NCBI GenBank assembly: GCA_021738725.1 | Contig: JAIPBE010000039.1 | Location: 1 to 33,248, forward strand | Reading direction: 5' to 3' | DNA: 33,248 bases | Source of the DNA: Saprospiraceae bacterium | Lineage (GTDB): Bacteria > Bacteroidota > Bacteroidia > Chitinophagales > Saprospiraceae | Part shown: positions 18,837 through 26,975 of the stretch, piece after piece | Layout: the number at the start of each line of letters is the position of its first letter | Numbering within the stretch: position 1 is the first letter of the stretch | Notes under the pieces: model-generated | Told to the model about the DNA's origin: nothing | The model's input: only the letters and a program-made list of their open reading frames with translations | Database searches by the model: none | Made by a program: the position numbers and the translations under genes

Positions 18837-18911
18837 GATCAAGTTCTCTGAGCAAAGATACAACCCCGATTCACCTGTCGTGAGTTCAACATAGCCGGTG
18901 ATCAGCTCAAC

Positions 18912-19733
18912 CTAGAGCAGCATTTCCATCTCAAACTGATCGATCACATTCGGCACATGCGCGCTCTCCAGCCATTGGATCAGGTCCGTTCTACCAGCAT
19001 CGATATTATTGATCTTGATGGAATGGACCAGCTGCCAGACACCTGAGAACAGGCCGTCCCAATCGCCGGATGGCGTTTCCATCTGGGCGAGGTGGGCCTT
19101 CTCCCGGTCGATGATAAAATACCCCGGAGACTTCTCTTCTCCTGGACGAAACACTTGATATCCCCTGTATCGATCTCCCGCCCGCAGGATGCTGGATAAG
19201 GACATATCCCAGGCATAGGGACCACTATTATCGGCGTCTTTTTTAAAGGACGCCAGTGGCACTTCCACCAGTTTGATCTGCTTCTCTGTAGCCTCGGTTA
19301 AATGCCCCTGATAACATTTGAGCCGCCGTTTGATGTGCAGTCCGATCCGCTCATACACCCGAATGGCCCGGGTGTTCTGATCAATCACTTCCAGACGGTA
19401 AACCTCAATGCCCTCATCTAAGAATTTCAATTTGGCAGCTGCCATCATCTGATCCACCAGGCCTTGTCCACGATAAGCAGGAAGTACACCCGTGCCTGTA
19501 TTGAAGGCCACCTTCTGGCCCTTCTCGAGACCGATGCAATGGATCATGAATCCGACCAGTTGACTCGTATCAAAGACACCGAATGAGAGACCATAATCAA
19601 CGCCAGAGTCTCCAAACCGATCCTCCCAATACGTCACTTCTGTAGGTAGCTGGACAAAATACCCAGCAAATGAGCGCAGGAAGCAGTCGACCAAGGTGGT
19701 AATATCTACATCTGCTAGTGACCCGACCTCCAT
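18912..19733 (-). CDS. GNAT-family N-acetyltransferase (273 aa)
   Basis: Acetyl-CoA-dependent acetyltransferase of unknown substrate. The core GNAT fold spans about residues 3-150: motif A is FNTGTGVLPAYRGQGLVDQM with the R88-G-Q-G-L-V pyrophosphate-binding loop, followed by motif B VYRLEVIDQNTRAIRVYERI, with the N-T-x-A-I-x-V-Y signature before a conserved GL. The extra 120 residues at the C-terminus (SSILRAGDRYRGYQVFRPGE, then GYFIIDREKAHLAQMETP) form a second domain typical of longer GNATs in which a non-catalytic half follows. It is the fifth gene of the minus-strand cluster, 24 bp after the shorter GNAT. Confidence 0.85.
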   Translation of the reverse strand: MEVGSLADVDITTLVDCFLRSFAGYFVQLPTEVTYWEDRFGDSGVDYGLSFGVFDTSQLVGFMIHCIGLEKGQKVAFNTGTGVLPAYRGQGLVDQMMAAAKLKFLDEGIEVYRLEVIDQNTRAIRVYERIGLHIKRRLKCYQGHLTEATEKQIKLVEVPLASFKKDADNSGPYAWDMSLSSILRAGDRYRGYQVFRPGEEKSPGYFIIDREKAHLAQMETPSGDWDGLFSGVWQLVHSIKINNIDAGRTDLIQWLESAHVPNVIDQFEMEMLL

Positions 19734-19757
19734 GCTGTTGATCTTTGATGAACATTC

Positions 19758-20186
19758 CTATCGATCCAGAACATGCTGAGTCTTTACCCGTTTGAATTCC
19801 ATTTTCTGGTAGAACAGGGCCGCTTCTTCACGATGGCTATTGTGCCGAACCCGCATCCGTACCGCCGGATCCTCCAGTTCGCTCAATTGATGGACCAGTT
19901 GCGTGGCAATTCCTTTCCGGCGGAAACGGTCATCCACGACCAACGCACATATCTCCAGGAAAGGCGGGGATGTCAAACGGTGGCTCATCTGTCCATGAAT
20001 ATAGCCGACCAATTGTCCATTATATTCAGCGATCAGTACATGATGTTCTGATCGATGGTTCAGGTCTTTCAGTTGGCTGGCCAGCTGTTCCGGTGGCAGG
20101 GTGTATCCCAACTGCTGGTTGAGGGCAACCAGTGCCGGTTCATCGGTCATTTGTACAGCTCGGATCTGCAAGGTGTTATGCGGCAT
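19758..20186 (-). CDS. GNAT-family N-acetyltransferase (142 aa)
   Basis: A single-domain GNAT. Motifs: LQIRAVQMTDEPALVAL at the start, GQLVGYIHGQM (beta-4), EICALVVDDRFRRKGIATQLV with the acetyl-CoA loop R89-R-K-G-I-A94, and HNSHREEAALFYQKMEFKRV near the end with a typical N-x-x-x-x-x-A-x-x-F-Y-x-x-x-x-F pattern. Such proteins modify small amines or protein N-termini; the substrate is unknown. It follows the DinB gene by 11 bp and precedes the long GNAT by 24 bp, so the two acetyltransferases are co-transcribed. Confidence 0.85.
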   Translation of the reverse strand: MPHNTLQIRAVQMTDEPALVALNQQLGYTLPPEQLASQLKDLNHRSEHHVLIAEYNGQLVGYIHGQMSHRLTSPPFLEICALVVDDRFRRKGIATQLVHQLSELEDPAVRMRVRHNSHREEAALFYQKMEFKRVKTQHVLDR

Positions 20187-20197
20187 CAGGAAGTGAT

Positions 20198-20677
20198 CTA
20201 TCGCATGATATCTGTATCTACCGGTGTATATCCCAGTTGGCGGCTCAACGTCAGGATCTGACCTTTGTGATGAAATTCATGGGTGATGGTATGCGTGAAG
20301 AGTTTCAATCCATCTACTCGCATCGAGCGATCCCGGATCGTCATGGTAAACAGGCCATCCTCCTTTTCCTCCAGCTGATCCAGAAAGGTAGCCATCAGGA
20401 TATCCATTTCCGCATAGACCACTCGACAATCCACAACGGACTTGATCGTGTCTGCCACGGTAATAGAACGATCCAATTGCAAGGCTCGTCGAGCGATCCA
20501 GTGTTCGTAACAATGAATATTGTGGACCAGCAAATGCCGGACGCTCCCCCCTTTCCCAAATCCAGGAGCTTGACGTACAAAATCCTCCGGGGACAGCGTG
20601 GCGCAATAATCCAGGAGCACCTGACGGGCACTTCGGACCAGGTCATATTGAGTGCGTGCAAAACCTGCATTTGTCAT
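20198..20677 (-). CDS. DinB-family protein (159 aa)
   Basis: A DinB/YfiT-like four-helix-bundle protein of the metal-dependent thiol-S-transferase superfamily. The presumptive metal ligands are the His residues in VRHLLVHNIHCYEHWI (helix 2) and in FTHTITHEFHHKGQIL (helix 4). Length is normal (about 150-170 aa). DinB proteins use low-molecular-weight thiols or bind metal to dispose of electrophiles; the substrate here is unknown. The start overlaps the methyltransferase stop by 4 bp (ATGA at 20677-20674), which indicates translational coupling. One of three DinB-type genes in the window, with those at 21475-22038 and 26464-26952. Confidence 0.85.
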   Translation of the reverse strand: MTNAGFARTQYDLVRSARQVLLDYCATLSPEDFVRQAPGFGKGGSVRHLLVHNIHCYEHWIARRALQLDRSITVADTIKSVVDCRVVYAEMDILMATFLDQLEEKEDGLFTMTIRDRSMRVDGLKLFTHTITHEFHHKGQILTLSRQLGYTPVDTDIMR

Positions 20678-21465
20678 GACGGGGTATGTTTGGCTTGAAG
20701 AAATAAGTAATCGCCCAGCTCATGGACATAGGCGGGTATGATCTCCCATATCCGACCACTTTTCAAATCCTGTTCAAGGGTTTCTAACCCCTTTACTACC
20801 TCTGACTGAAGTGCCAGTGTGGAGAAAGAGGAGATCCCTGCCCGAATATCGGGATCAAGATACATTTCCGGCATATGCTTTCCGCAGTAGAGGAAGTGAT
20901 CCTGTAATTCTGGAAGGACCTCATAGGGTTCCAATTTGACCAGGGAAAGGCCTGCCGCTTGCATTGCCATTTCCACAGCATCCAAAGAGGGCATCCGTTC
21001 CATGGAGTCGGCCATCATTTGCGGAAAATAGTGCCCCAGCCAGTAGCCTTTCATCTGCTCGGGGGTAGAGGTGAACAGCACCAGTCGACCTTCAGGTCGC
21101 AGGATTCGGGCCAACTCTGCAAACGCATTTGGCAGATCGGGCCAGTGATGGATGGTCAAACTACCCACTATACCGTCCATAGACCGATCATCCAATCCGG
21201 TGGCTTCTACATGGCCGACCCTCCAGTCTATATCAGTACTTCGTTGTCGTGCTTTGTCCAACATTTCCTCTGATGGATCGATACCGATCCAATTCCCACC
21301 GCGTCGGGACAGAGCGACCGTATAATTCCCGGTGCCACAACCGATATCCAGGTAGCGTCCGTCATCCTGAATATCCAGGAGGTCAACCATCTGTTCGACC
21401 AGGTCAGGATCGGCACTCCGTGTCCGGTCATATGCTTTGCCTATCCGATCATAAAGTGTGGTCAT
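20674..21465 (-). CDS. Class I SAM-dependent methyltransferase (263 aa)
   Basis: UbiE/Methyltransf_11-type. Motif I is YLDIGCGTGNYTVAL (D40-IGCGTG46), motif II around WIGIDPSEEMLDKAR, motif III GIVGSLTIHHWPDLPNAFAEL, and LRPEGRLVLFT after it. The remaining C-terminal region (MKGYWLGHYFPQMMADSMER, then EPYEVLPELQDHFLYC) is the substrate cap typical of small-molecule methyltransferases. Substrate unknown. It is the second gene of the operon, 9 bp after the YfiT/BstA-like gene and overlapping the DinB gene. Confidence 0.87.
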   Translation of the reverse strand: MTTLYDRIGKAYDRTRSADPDLVEQMVDLLDIQDDGRYLDIGCGTGNYTVALSRRGGNWIGIDPSEEMLDKARQRSTDIDWRVGHVEATGLDDRSMDGIVGSLTIHHWPDLPNAFAELARILRPEGRLVLFTSTPEQMKGYWLGHYFPQMMADSMERMPSLDAVEMAMQAAGLSLVKLEPYEVLPELQDHFLYCGKHMPEMYLDPDIRAGISSFSTLALQSEVVKGLETLEQDLKSGRIWEIIPAYVHELGDYLFLQAKHTPS

Positions 21466-21474
21466 GTATGTGGA

Positions 21475-22038
21475 TTATGTGTGTATCCGTCTCGTTTCAT
21501 CCTCATCCCAGCCTTCTCGCTGCCTGAGGTGGGTGATATGAGACAGGTGGTGATCACTATGCCAGGCGTATTGGCAAATCGCTTCATCCACAGAGAATGC
21601 CCGACCACTGTCAGGGTGGATGAAGGACCTTGCCAGATCTTCAGCTGTCAGTCGCTGGAGGAGAAAGGCCCATCGGGCATGTAGTCCGTCCAGCAAGGTG
21701 AGGGCTGCTTCAATCGGCATGATCGACGTATCCGGCAACATAGCCCACCGGGGTTCTTCATACGGTTTGATAGTGGGTTGATCCTCGGTCAGAGCCAGTT
21801 TGATTCGGATCATGGCATTCATATGACTGTCCGCGCAATGATGGACTACCTGTCTAACGGTCCACCCGTCAGGCCGATAAGGCGTATCCAACTGTTTATC
21901 GGTCAGGTCACTGACCGCCACTCGCATACGCCCCGGCAATGTCGCTATATCTGTGATCGCCTTGCTCCGAATCTCAGGAGTGATCGGTTCCGGTTGTCTG
22001 AATCGACCAATCGGGTATTTCAATTTTTCTTGACTCAT
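21475..22038 (-). CDS. YfiT/BstA-like DinB-family metal-dependent hydrolase or thiol transferase
   Basis: The N-terminus (LKYPIGRFRQPEPITPE, then LPGRMRVAVSDLTDKQLDTP) and the core (YRPDGWTVRQVVHHCADSH, then NAMIRIKLALTED) match the YfiT/BstA group of DinB-fold enzymes; some members are bacillithiol S-transferases and others were annotated as putative metal-dependent hydrolases. Metal ligands are likely in VVHHCADSH and QYAWHSDHHLSHI. Length 187 aa fits the family. First gene of the minus-strand six-gene operon (its start at 22038 lies 69 bp from the preceding gene end), so detoxification of electrophiles is a reasonable theme for the cluster. Confidence 0.85.
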   Translation of the reverse strand: MSQEKLKYPIGRFRQPEPITPEIRSKAITDIATLPGRMRVAVSDLTDKQLDTPYRPDGWTVRQVVHHCADSHMNAMIRIKLALTEDQPTIKPYEEPRWAMLPDTSIMPIEAALTLLDGLHARWAFLLQRLTAEDLARSFIHPDSGRAFSVDEAICQYAWHSDHHLSHITHLRQREGWDEDETRRIHT

Positions 22039-22107
22039 CCCGGATGTCGTTTTCGATGTTCATCCAATAATAAGGAACTCTGGCGACGTGGATCGCTCAT
22101 CTAATCG

Positions 22108-22815
22108 CTATTTATTTTTTTCATACTCTTCCAGGCAATCCTTCAAGGGTTTCCCACGCTCGTGTATACAGTCACAGAAATTCAAACAATGGATGTCATT
22201 TTCACCATCACATTGACTCATACAATCGGCTTTTGTGTTCCTGGGCATAATGTCATAGAAGACAGTAGCATGAGAAATTACCAGCACAATAGTCGCAAAA
22301 ACACTCGCAAAAAATGCGGTAGGAAACTTATTGGTCCATTCACTTCTGTCTGGTAAAACTGTGTTCGCAGTTGAGTATTTGAACGGAAATATATTCTTGA
22401 ATCGATGAAAGTTCCAACAAAGGAGAAAAACAACCGCACACACCATCAGTGGGGAAGTAACGATTGATCCTTCAAATCGAACAGCAAATGAAAGAACACA
22501 AATATTCAGAATGATGGGCAGATATATAAATGCGCCAAGAGTGACTGTCCGTGGAATGAGTAAAAGGATGCCTGCCAATACTTGCATATAACCCACAAAT
22601 GGATAATAATAGCCGGTATGATGAAAGGCTTCCAAAAAATTTCCCATTGGATGATGAACCGATAATTCCGTAAATCGTTGGCCTAGAATCTTCTGTATGC
22701 CCGGAGGAATAAATCCGATAGCCAGAGAAATTCGACAAAAAATGGCAAAGTAGTGCAGCCATTTGATTTTCCTTGCTCTCAGATGAATGCTGTCAAGCTT
22801 GTCTCCAATACTCAT
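22108..22815 (-). CDS. DoxX-like integral membrane protein with Cys-rich C-terminus
   Basis: The start at 22815 (MSIGDKLDS) is preferred because the longer form begins with TTG. Four hydrophobic segments are visible: WLHYFAIFCRISLAIGFIP, VGYMQVLAGILLLIP plus LGAFIYLPIILNICVLSF, SPLMVCAVVFLLCW, and FFASVFATIVLVISH. The arrangement and the PPGIQKILGQRF loop resemble DoxX/DoxD-family proteins. After the last helix a hydrophilic tail carries six Cys: CMSQCDGENDIHC, then LNFCDC, then KDC. DoxX proteins are often linked to thiol redox pathways, so this tail might carry disulphides or bind metal outside the membrane; this is inference. A short frame (22827-22958) ends 11 bp before it. Confidence 0.7.
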   Translation of the reverse strand: MSIGDKLDSIHLRARKIKWLHYFAIFCRISLAIGFIPPGIQKILGQRFTELSVHHPMGNFLEAFHHTGYYYPFVGYMQVLAGILLLIPRTVTLGAFIYLPIILNICVLSFAVRFEGSIVTSPLMVCAVVFLLCWNFHRFKNIFPFKYSTANTVLPDRSEWTNKFPTAFFASVFATIVLVISHATVFYDIMPRNTKADCMSQCDGENDIHCLNFCDCIHERGKPLKDCLEEYEKNK

Positions 22816-22826
22816 AAGCGATACGA

Positions 22827-22958
22827 TCAACTGTTCCGATTTACCATTTTTATATACAAACCCCAGATGCCTTCACTGTGCCACTGCAAACTGGCCATTC
22901 TTTCAGTCATCAACTGTATGGTGCTTGAGCACATAGGGCATTCAACTTTCTTCACCAC
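22827..22958 (-). CDS. Possible small Cys-Cys protein upstream of the DoxX-like gene
   Basis: A 43-residue frame with a GTG start (22958) and TGA stop, not overlapping any known gene: it encodes VVKKVECPMCSSTIQLMTER and then MASLQWHSEGIW. The single CPMC motif resembles half a zinc ribbon or an Fe-S/thiol site; only two Cys are present. It ends 11 bp before the DoxX-like ATG and would be co-transcribed with it. Alternatives: a leader peptide or chance frame. Evidence is mainly the spacing and the CxxC. Confidence 0.35.
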   Translation of the reverse strand: MVKKVECPMCSSTIQLMTERMASLQWHSEGIWGLYIKMVNRNS

Positions 22959-23006
22959 TTCAGTTGACTAATACTTTATGTCTTTTCTTTTCAACTTGAC
23001 CTCCTT

Positions 23007-23795
23007 CTACCTCAAATACCAATGACTGACTTCTCGAATAAACGCGTTCATTTTTCTCAGACCTTCTTCCGCTACATCCGACAAGGGTAAAACGGCTCCC
23101 TTCCAATGATCTTCAACGATCCATTTTCCGACTTCAAGGTCCTTGATCTGATGATAGGGAATGGTATGATCATTCAAGCCGTATCCTGAATAATAAAAAT
23201 AGGGCTGACCAACCATACTGTCTTCCATAGCAAAACCAAAACCCAACCCTACATATGGATTGGCTTCCAGATAGACGCCCGTATCAAAATGGTGAGGCCA
23301 AATACGGACTTCTGCCGGCACCTGTAAATGGTCAACCATGAGGTGACATGCCTGATTAGCCAAGGTTCGATTTCGTTCCCACTGTGTCAACGCGGCCCGT
23401 GGAAGATGACTGATGGCTTCCTGCCGGAAAGAATAATCGGGGATTTTGAAATGCAAATCATCCCTGAACCCAGACGGCTGCAAACCAAGAAGTGGTAGTA
23501 TGGCTTCAATACTCCTTTCCAGATCTGTAATGGTTAGACCATCGATCAGAAATGCGTGCAGGACATGATGTTGATCGTTCAACCATTCATACTGGAAGGC
23601 CTTCAGATTCAATGAAAAAATCAGAGACTTATTCTCCACATGAATCCAGCGTCCATAAAGGCGATGACTGATGGGATCAAAAAATAAATTGGTGTGACTG
23701 TCATCCGCCTTTTTCGGGACGAATGTACGATTCACCTTTGCCACTGTTTGTGACAACTGGTGGATGAGCTGGTCAATCTTTGTATACGCCGGCAT
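23007..23795 (-). CDS. Conserved hypothetical protein, overlaps the Rieske-GltS gene
   Basis: A soluble 262-aa protein without signal peptide or membrane segment. I do not recognise a confident family. Features: beta strands around LFFDPISHRLYGRW, a helix LERSIEAILPLLGL, a helix-like region ALTQWERNRTLANQACHLMV, and the distinctive VRIWPHHFDTGVYLEANPY followed by GLGFGFAMEDSM and YFYYSGYG. The WPHHFD element is reminiscent of DUF5996-type proteins but the rest is not clearly the same family. The start at 23795 lies 23 bp inside the upstream gene, so translation is probably coupled and a functional link to that enzyme is likely. Confidence 0.65.
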   Translation of the reverse strand: MPAYTKIDQLIHQLSQTVAKVNRTFVPKKADDSHTNLFFDPISHRLYGRWIHVENKSLIFSLNLKAFQYEWLNDQHHVLHAFLIDGLTITDLERSIEAILPLLGLQPSGFRDDLHFKIPDYSFRQEAISHLPRAALTQWERNRTLANQACHLMVDHLQVPAEVRIWPHHFDTGVYLEANPYVGLGFGFAMEDSMVGQPYFYYSGYGLNDHTIPYHQIKDLEVGKWIVEDHWKGAVLPLSDVAEEGLRKMNAFIREVSHWYLR

Positions 23796-25386
23796 AGGGT
23801 ATTCCTGTTAATCTGTGCATGGAATAATCCATTGTAGACAGGTCAGAGAATGAGAAATCTCCGACTGATTTATGTCCGCAAGAACGAGCGATCACCTTGA
23901 TCAATTCATTGGTTGCGGTGAAGAAATTATTTAATTGTTCTGCAGATGAATCGATGATCAGTCGTTTTCGCAATCCCTCCTTTTGGGTGGCGATGCCCAC
24001 CGGACAATTATTGCTATGACAAGCGCGCATACCCAGGCAACCAATAGCTTGCAAAGCCGAATTAGCCACAGCGATGGCATCTGCGCCCAGCATCATGGCC
24101 TTGGCAAAGTCTTCGGCCACTCGTAAGCCTCCGGTAATGATCAGGGTGACATCTTTTGCGCCCATATTATCCAGATGTTTTCTGGCCCGGGCCAATGCCG
24201 GGATGGTCGGCACATTGATATTGTTGCGCAAAATGGTTGGGGCAGAACCGGTACCACCACCACGACCATCCAGGATAATATAGTCTACACCCACCTCCAG
24301 GGCAAAGTCGATATCCGCTTCGATGTGACTGGCGGCCAATTTAATTCCAATGGGAATACCGCCTGTTCGTTCACGAACCTCCTCAGCAAAATTTTTAAAA
24401 TCCTTTGCCTTCAACAGATCCGGAAAAGCTGCAGGAGAGATCGCGTTTTGTCCTTCGGTCAGACCGCGGACTTCTGCAATTTCTCTGGTGACCTTACTGC
24501 CCGGAAGATGACCTCCTGTGCCGGTTTTTGCTCCCTGCCCGCCTTTGAAGTGAAAGGCTTGTGCCTTTTTTACCTTTTCCCAGGAAAAGCCGAATTTCCC
24601 CGAAGCCAGTTCGTAGAAATATCGGGAATTATTGGCCTGTTCTTCGAGCAACATCCCACCCTCTCCACTACAGATCCCGGTACCGGCCAGTTGGGCTCCT
24701 TTCGACAGGGCAATTTTTGCCTCCCGGGACAATGCCCCAAAGCTCATATCCGATACAAATAACGGAATGTCCAGCTCCAGTGGCTGTTTTGCTGCCGGTC
24801 CAATGATGACTTTGGTCTGCACTGGTTCTTCATCCAGCAGGGGTCGCGTTGCTACCTGAGCAGGGAGAAACTGGATATCCTCCCATTTGGGCAATGTGGC
24901 TCTATCTACACCCATGGCTGCGGATGGACCATGGTGGCCCACATTTTTCAGACCGTTTCTGGCCAATTCCTGGATCGCGCTGGTATACGGTTCCGTTGAT
25001 TCAGGATGGGTATCAGCATATTGACCCAAATATTGATCTCGTTGGAAAGGCTGTGGATATTTTACCAAATATGCATTGATCTCATCTTCATCACCCCAAA
25101 TGATTCCGTCCTTGATCTCCGCCTTGAATTTATGCAGAGCTTCGTCATTATTATACTCACTGACACCGGTGTCATATCGGTAATCCCAGCCGTGGACGCC
25201 GCAGATCAGGTTGTGTCCATCCACATGCCCATCCGCCATCAGTGCTCCGCGGTGCAGACACCGACCATAGAGTACGGAGACCTCCTCCCCGTACCGGATG
25301 ATCACCAGGTCCAGTCCGTTGATCTGGCTGTGGAAGGGGACCTTTTCTTTAAGATCCTGGAGTTTGGCGAGTACAATTTTTTTCAT
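23773..25386 (-). CDS. Rieske domain fused to FMN-binding glutamate synthase-like domain
   Basis: The start at 25386 (MKKIVLAKLQ) is chosen because the 15-residue upstream part is not part of the Rieske fold. The N-terminal Rieske domain has C43-LH45-RG and C62-GVH65-GW. The rest (about residues 120-537) matches the FMN/Fe-S domain of the glutamate synthase large subunit: LFVSDMSFGALSREAKIAL, GTGICSGEGGML, KGGQGAKTGTGGHLPG, GLTEGQNAISPAAFPDLL, PIGIKLAASHIE, YIILDGRGGGTGSAPT, TLIITGGLRVAEDFAKAM and CLGMRACHSNNCPVGIATQ (the 3Fe-4S Cys cluster). No N-terminal glutaminase domain is present, so the enzyme is of the glutamate-synthase-like group whose substrate is uncertain. It overlaps the hypothetical gene downstream by 23 bp. 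Confidence 0.88.
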   Translation of the reverse strand: MKKIVLAKLQDLKEKVPFHSQINGLDLVIIRYGEEVSVLYGRCLHRGALMADGHVDGHNLICGVHGWDYRYDTGVSEYNNDEALHKFKAEIKDGIIWGDEDEINAYLVKYPQPFQRDQYLGQYADTHPESTEPYTSAIQELARNGLKNVGHHGPSAAMGVDRATLPKWEDIQFLPAQVATRPLLDEEPVQTKVIIGPAAKQPLELDIPLFVSDMSFGALSREAKIALSKGAQLAGTGICSGEGGMLLEEQANNSRYFYELASGKFGFSWEKVKKAQAFHFKGGQGAKTGTGGHLPGSKVTREIAEVRGLTEGQNAISPAAFPDLLKAKDFKNFAEEVRERTGGIPIGIKLAASHIEADIDFALEVGVDYIILDGRGGGTGSAPTILRNNINVPTIPALARARKHLDNMGAKDVTLIITGGLRVAEDFAKAMMLGADAIAVANSALQAIGCLGMRACHSNNCPVGIATQKEGLRKRLIIDSSAEQLNNFFTATNELIKVIARSCGHKSVGDFSFSDLSTMDYSMHRLTGIPYAGVYKD

Positions 25387-25605
25387 TGTGTTCGTTATTG
25401 GTTTCCTGATCAGGGGCTCCATATGCCGCAATTATACTGGTATGGCCAACCGCCCCGAAGGGCAATCCTTCTGGTAAAGGAAAGGAATATACAGAGGATG
25501 GTCTGACATTGAAGAGAATCAACATAGTCCGGTCCATTGATCAGACGGCATCTCTGATCCGATTAGAAAATCGCTCTCCTCTGATGCTACTGCATCTCCT
25601 TCAAA

Positions 25606-26406
25606 TTAGACGGAAATGCCCGCAGCCAGAACCCTGGACAAAATCAACAAGAGGACCATGAGGACGATAGGCCAGTATTTCTGATCGACAGGAATTGTGA
25701 TCTTGGCCTCATCGGAAGCGGATGGCCCCAGGAATTCCTTCATCCGAAACATGCTTGGGATAAGGGTGAGGAAAATTACAAATGGAAGCATCAGACTCAT
25801 GGGTGTGGGGGCCGGCAGGGACAACAGTACATTTAGTCCTGTTCCAAGGATAATGGGGAGGATAAACAGTTGAAAAACCGGAGAACTTACTTCAGTTCTG
25901 AATCGCTCAATTATCTGGCTCAACTGCGGAGTTATACGTCGAAAAATAAAAACGATCCCTACCAATCCAATGATAGCCAACCCAATTGTCACAATCTGCG
26001 GAGTGGCCAGGATCGCATAGATCTTTCCGGTGTCTCCATATTCCATAAACGGGCCCATCATGATATAGCCCAGAAAAACCACCATTCCCATGATTCCCAG
26101 CCAGATCCAGAACAAATGGGTCAGGTCCTTTTTTCCAAAACGCCAGCCTATCCACAAAAAGAAAAGACCCTGGAAGAGCGACCAGATCGGCCCGGCAGCC
26201 GCAATCCACAATTGATCCATAGGCGGTACACCTACCTCTGAATACGAAACATAAGAGTGGAATAATACTGGATGTACACCGGCCCATTTTGCGATCAGTG
26301 CATGCGTGCCTTCATGCAAATATGTGGTCAAGGCGAAAGCGGCGACAAAGACAGATGTCAATTGAGCGCCCAGCAGAATATCTCGCTTTTTGACGGTTTC
26401 AAACAT
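25606..26406 (-). CDS. Polytopic membrane protein with HEGTH motif (possible M50-like protease)
   Basis: The start at 26406 (MFETVKKRDILLG) is chosen over a 12-residue longer form that starts with TTG. The first helix (LLGAQLTSVFVAAFALTTYL) runs into HEGTHALIAKWAGVHP, a HExxH-type zinc motif at about residues 31-35 on a membrane segment, as in M50 site-2-like proteases. Further helices: MDQLWIAAAGPIWSLFQGLF, HLFWIWLGIMGMVVFLGYIM, VTIGLAIIGLVGIVFIF and more, six or seven in all, followed by a C-terminal helix WPIVLMVLLLILSRV. The third ligand of M50 enzymes (LDG or NxxPxxxLDG) is not visible, so catalysis is uncertain; a metal-binding transporter is an alternative. Confidence 0.65.
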   Translation of the reverse strand: MFETVKKRDILLGAQLTSVFVAAFALTTYLHEGTHALIAKWAGVHPVLFHSYVSYSEVGVPPMDQLWIAAAGPIWSLFQGLFFLWIGWRFGKKDLTHLFWIWLGIMGMVVFLGYIMMGPFMEYGDTGKIYAILATPQIVTIGLAIIGLVGIVFIFRRITPQLSQIIERFRTEVSSPVFQLFILPIILGTGLNVLLSLPAPTPMSLMLPFVIFLTLIPSMFRMKEFLGPSASDEAKITIPVDQKYWPIVLMVLLLILSRVLAAGISV

Positions 26407-26463
26407 GTTTGTGATGCGGGTACGTTCCCTCAATATCGGCAATCTCTGGCAACCAAACTCTTT

Positions 26464-26952
26464 CTATTGTTTGGTACCCCGAAAGACATCCACACCGGCC
26501 GGTTGAGGATTGCCGGCCATTCTGCGCCAGGAAGTGATCTGACCGACATGGGTGAGAGCGTCGGCAATGGGACCATTGAGCCAATACCAGAAAGGGTATT
26601 TAGCATCTGTGGTCACCAGTGTTTCAAATTGCGGGTCATCCATTTCTCGCAGTCGCTGACTGAGGCTCACGTACAACTGCAAGGTCCGTTCACGCAGCTG
26701 GTTATCCGGACTGTTATCCTTTTCTACGTCGCCACCGAACACCCGGTTGGTGCTGTAGGCCAGATCGTAGATATGGACCATCACCTCCTGTATGGTCATG
26801 CTGCTTTCGACAGGTCGGAACAGCAGATCATCTTCAGTCAGATCCTCCGTAGCCCAGCGATAGCGAAATCCCAGCCCGTCGATCACTCTCGAGAGGACAT
26901 TGGTGGTGGACACTTCTTCCGGGACGGGTGGTAGGGTGGCGAAGGGTAACAT
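26464..26952 (-). CDS. DinB-family protein (162 aa)
   Basis: The start at 26952 (MLPFATLPPVPEEV) is chosen over one 28 codons upstream because the extra segment would run through a hairpin (26976-27015) that looks non-coding. A four-helix-bundle protein: VLSRVIDGLGFRYRWATEDL, then the metal-binding region MTIQEVMVHIYDLAYSTN, then LQLYVSLSQRLREMDD, then YWLNGPIADALTHVGQITSWRRM (the second ligand region). Third DinB-type gene of the window. It lies downstream of an SDR on the same strand and 57 bp from the HEGTH membrane protein gene. Substrate unknown. Confidence 0.8.
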   Translation of the reverse strand: MLPFATLPPVPEEVSTTNVLSRVIDGLGFRYRWATEDLTEDDLLFRPVESSMTIQEVMVHIYDLAYSTNRVFGGDVEKDNSPDNQLRERTLQLYVSLSQRLREMDDPQFETLVTTDAKYPFWYWLNGPIADALTHVGQITSWRRMAGNPQPAGVDVFRGTKQ

Positions 26953-26975
26953 GCGGTACAAACGGTCATTAGATA

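Noticed and set aside
18441-18851. Plus-strand 136-codon frame
   Set aside because: It is antisense to the 126-aa hypothetical gene, which has the better composition and operon position.
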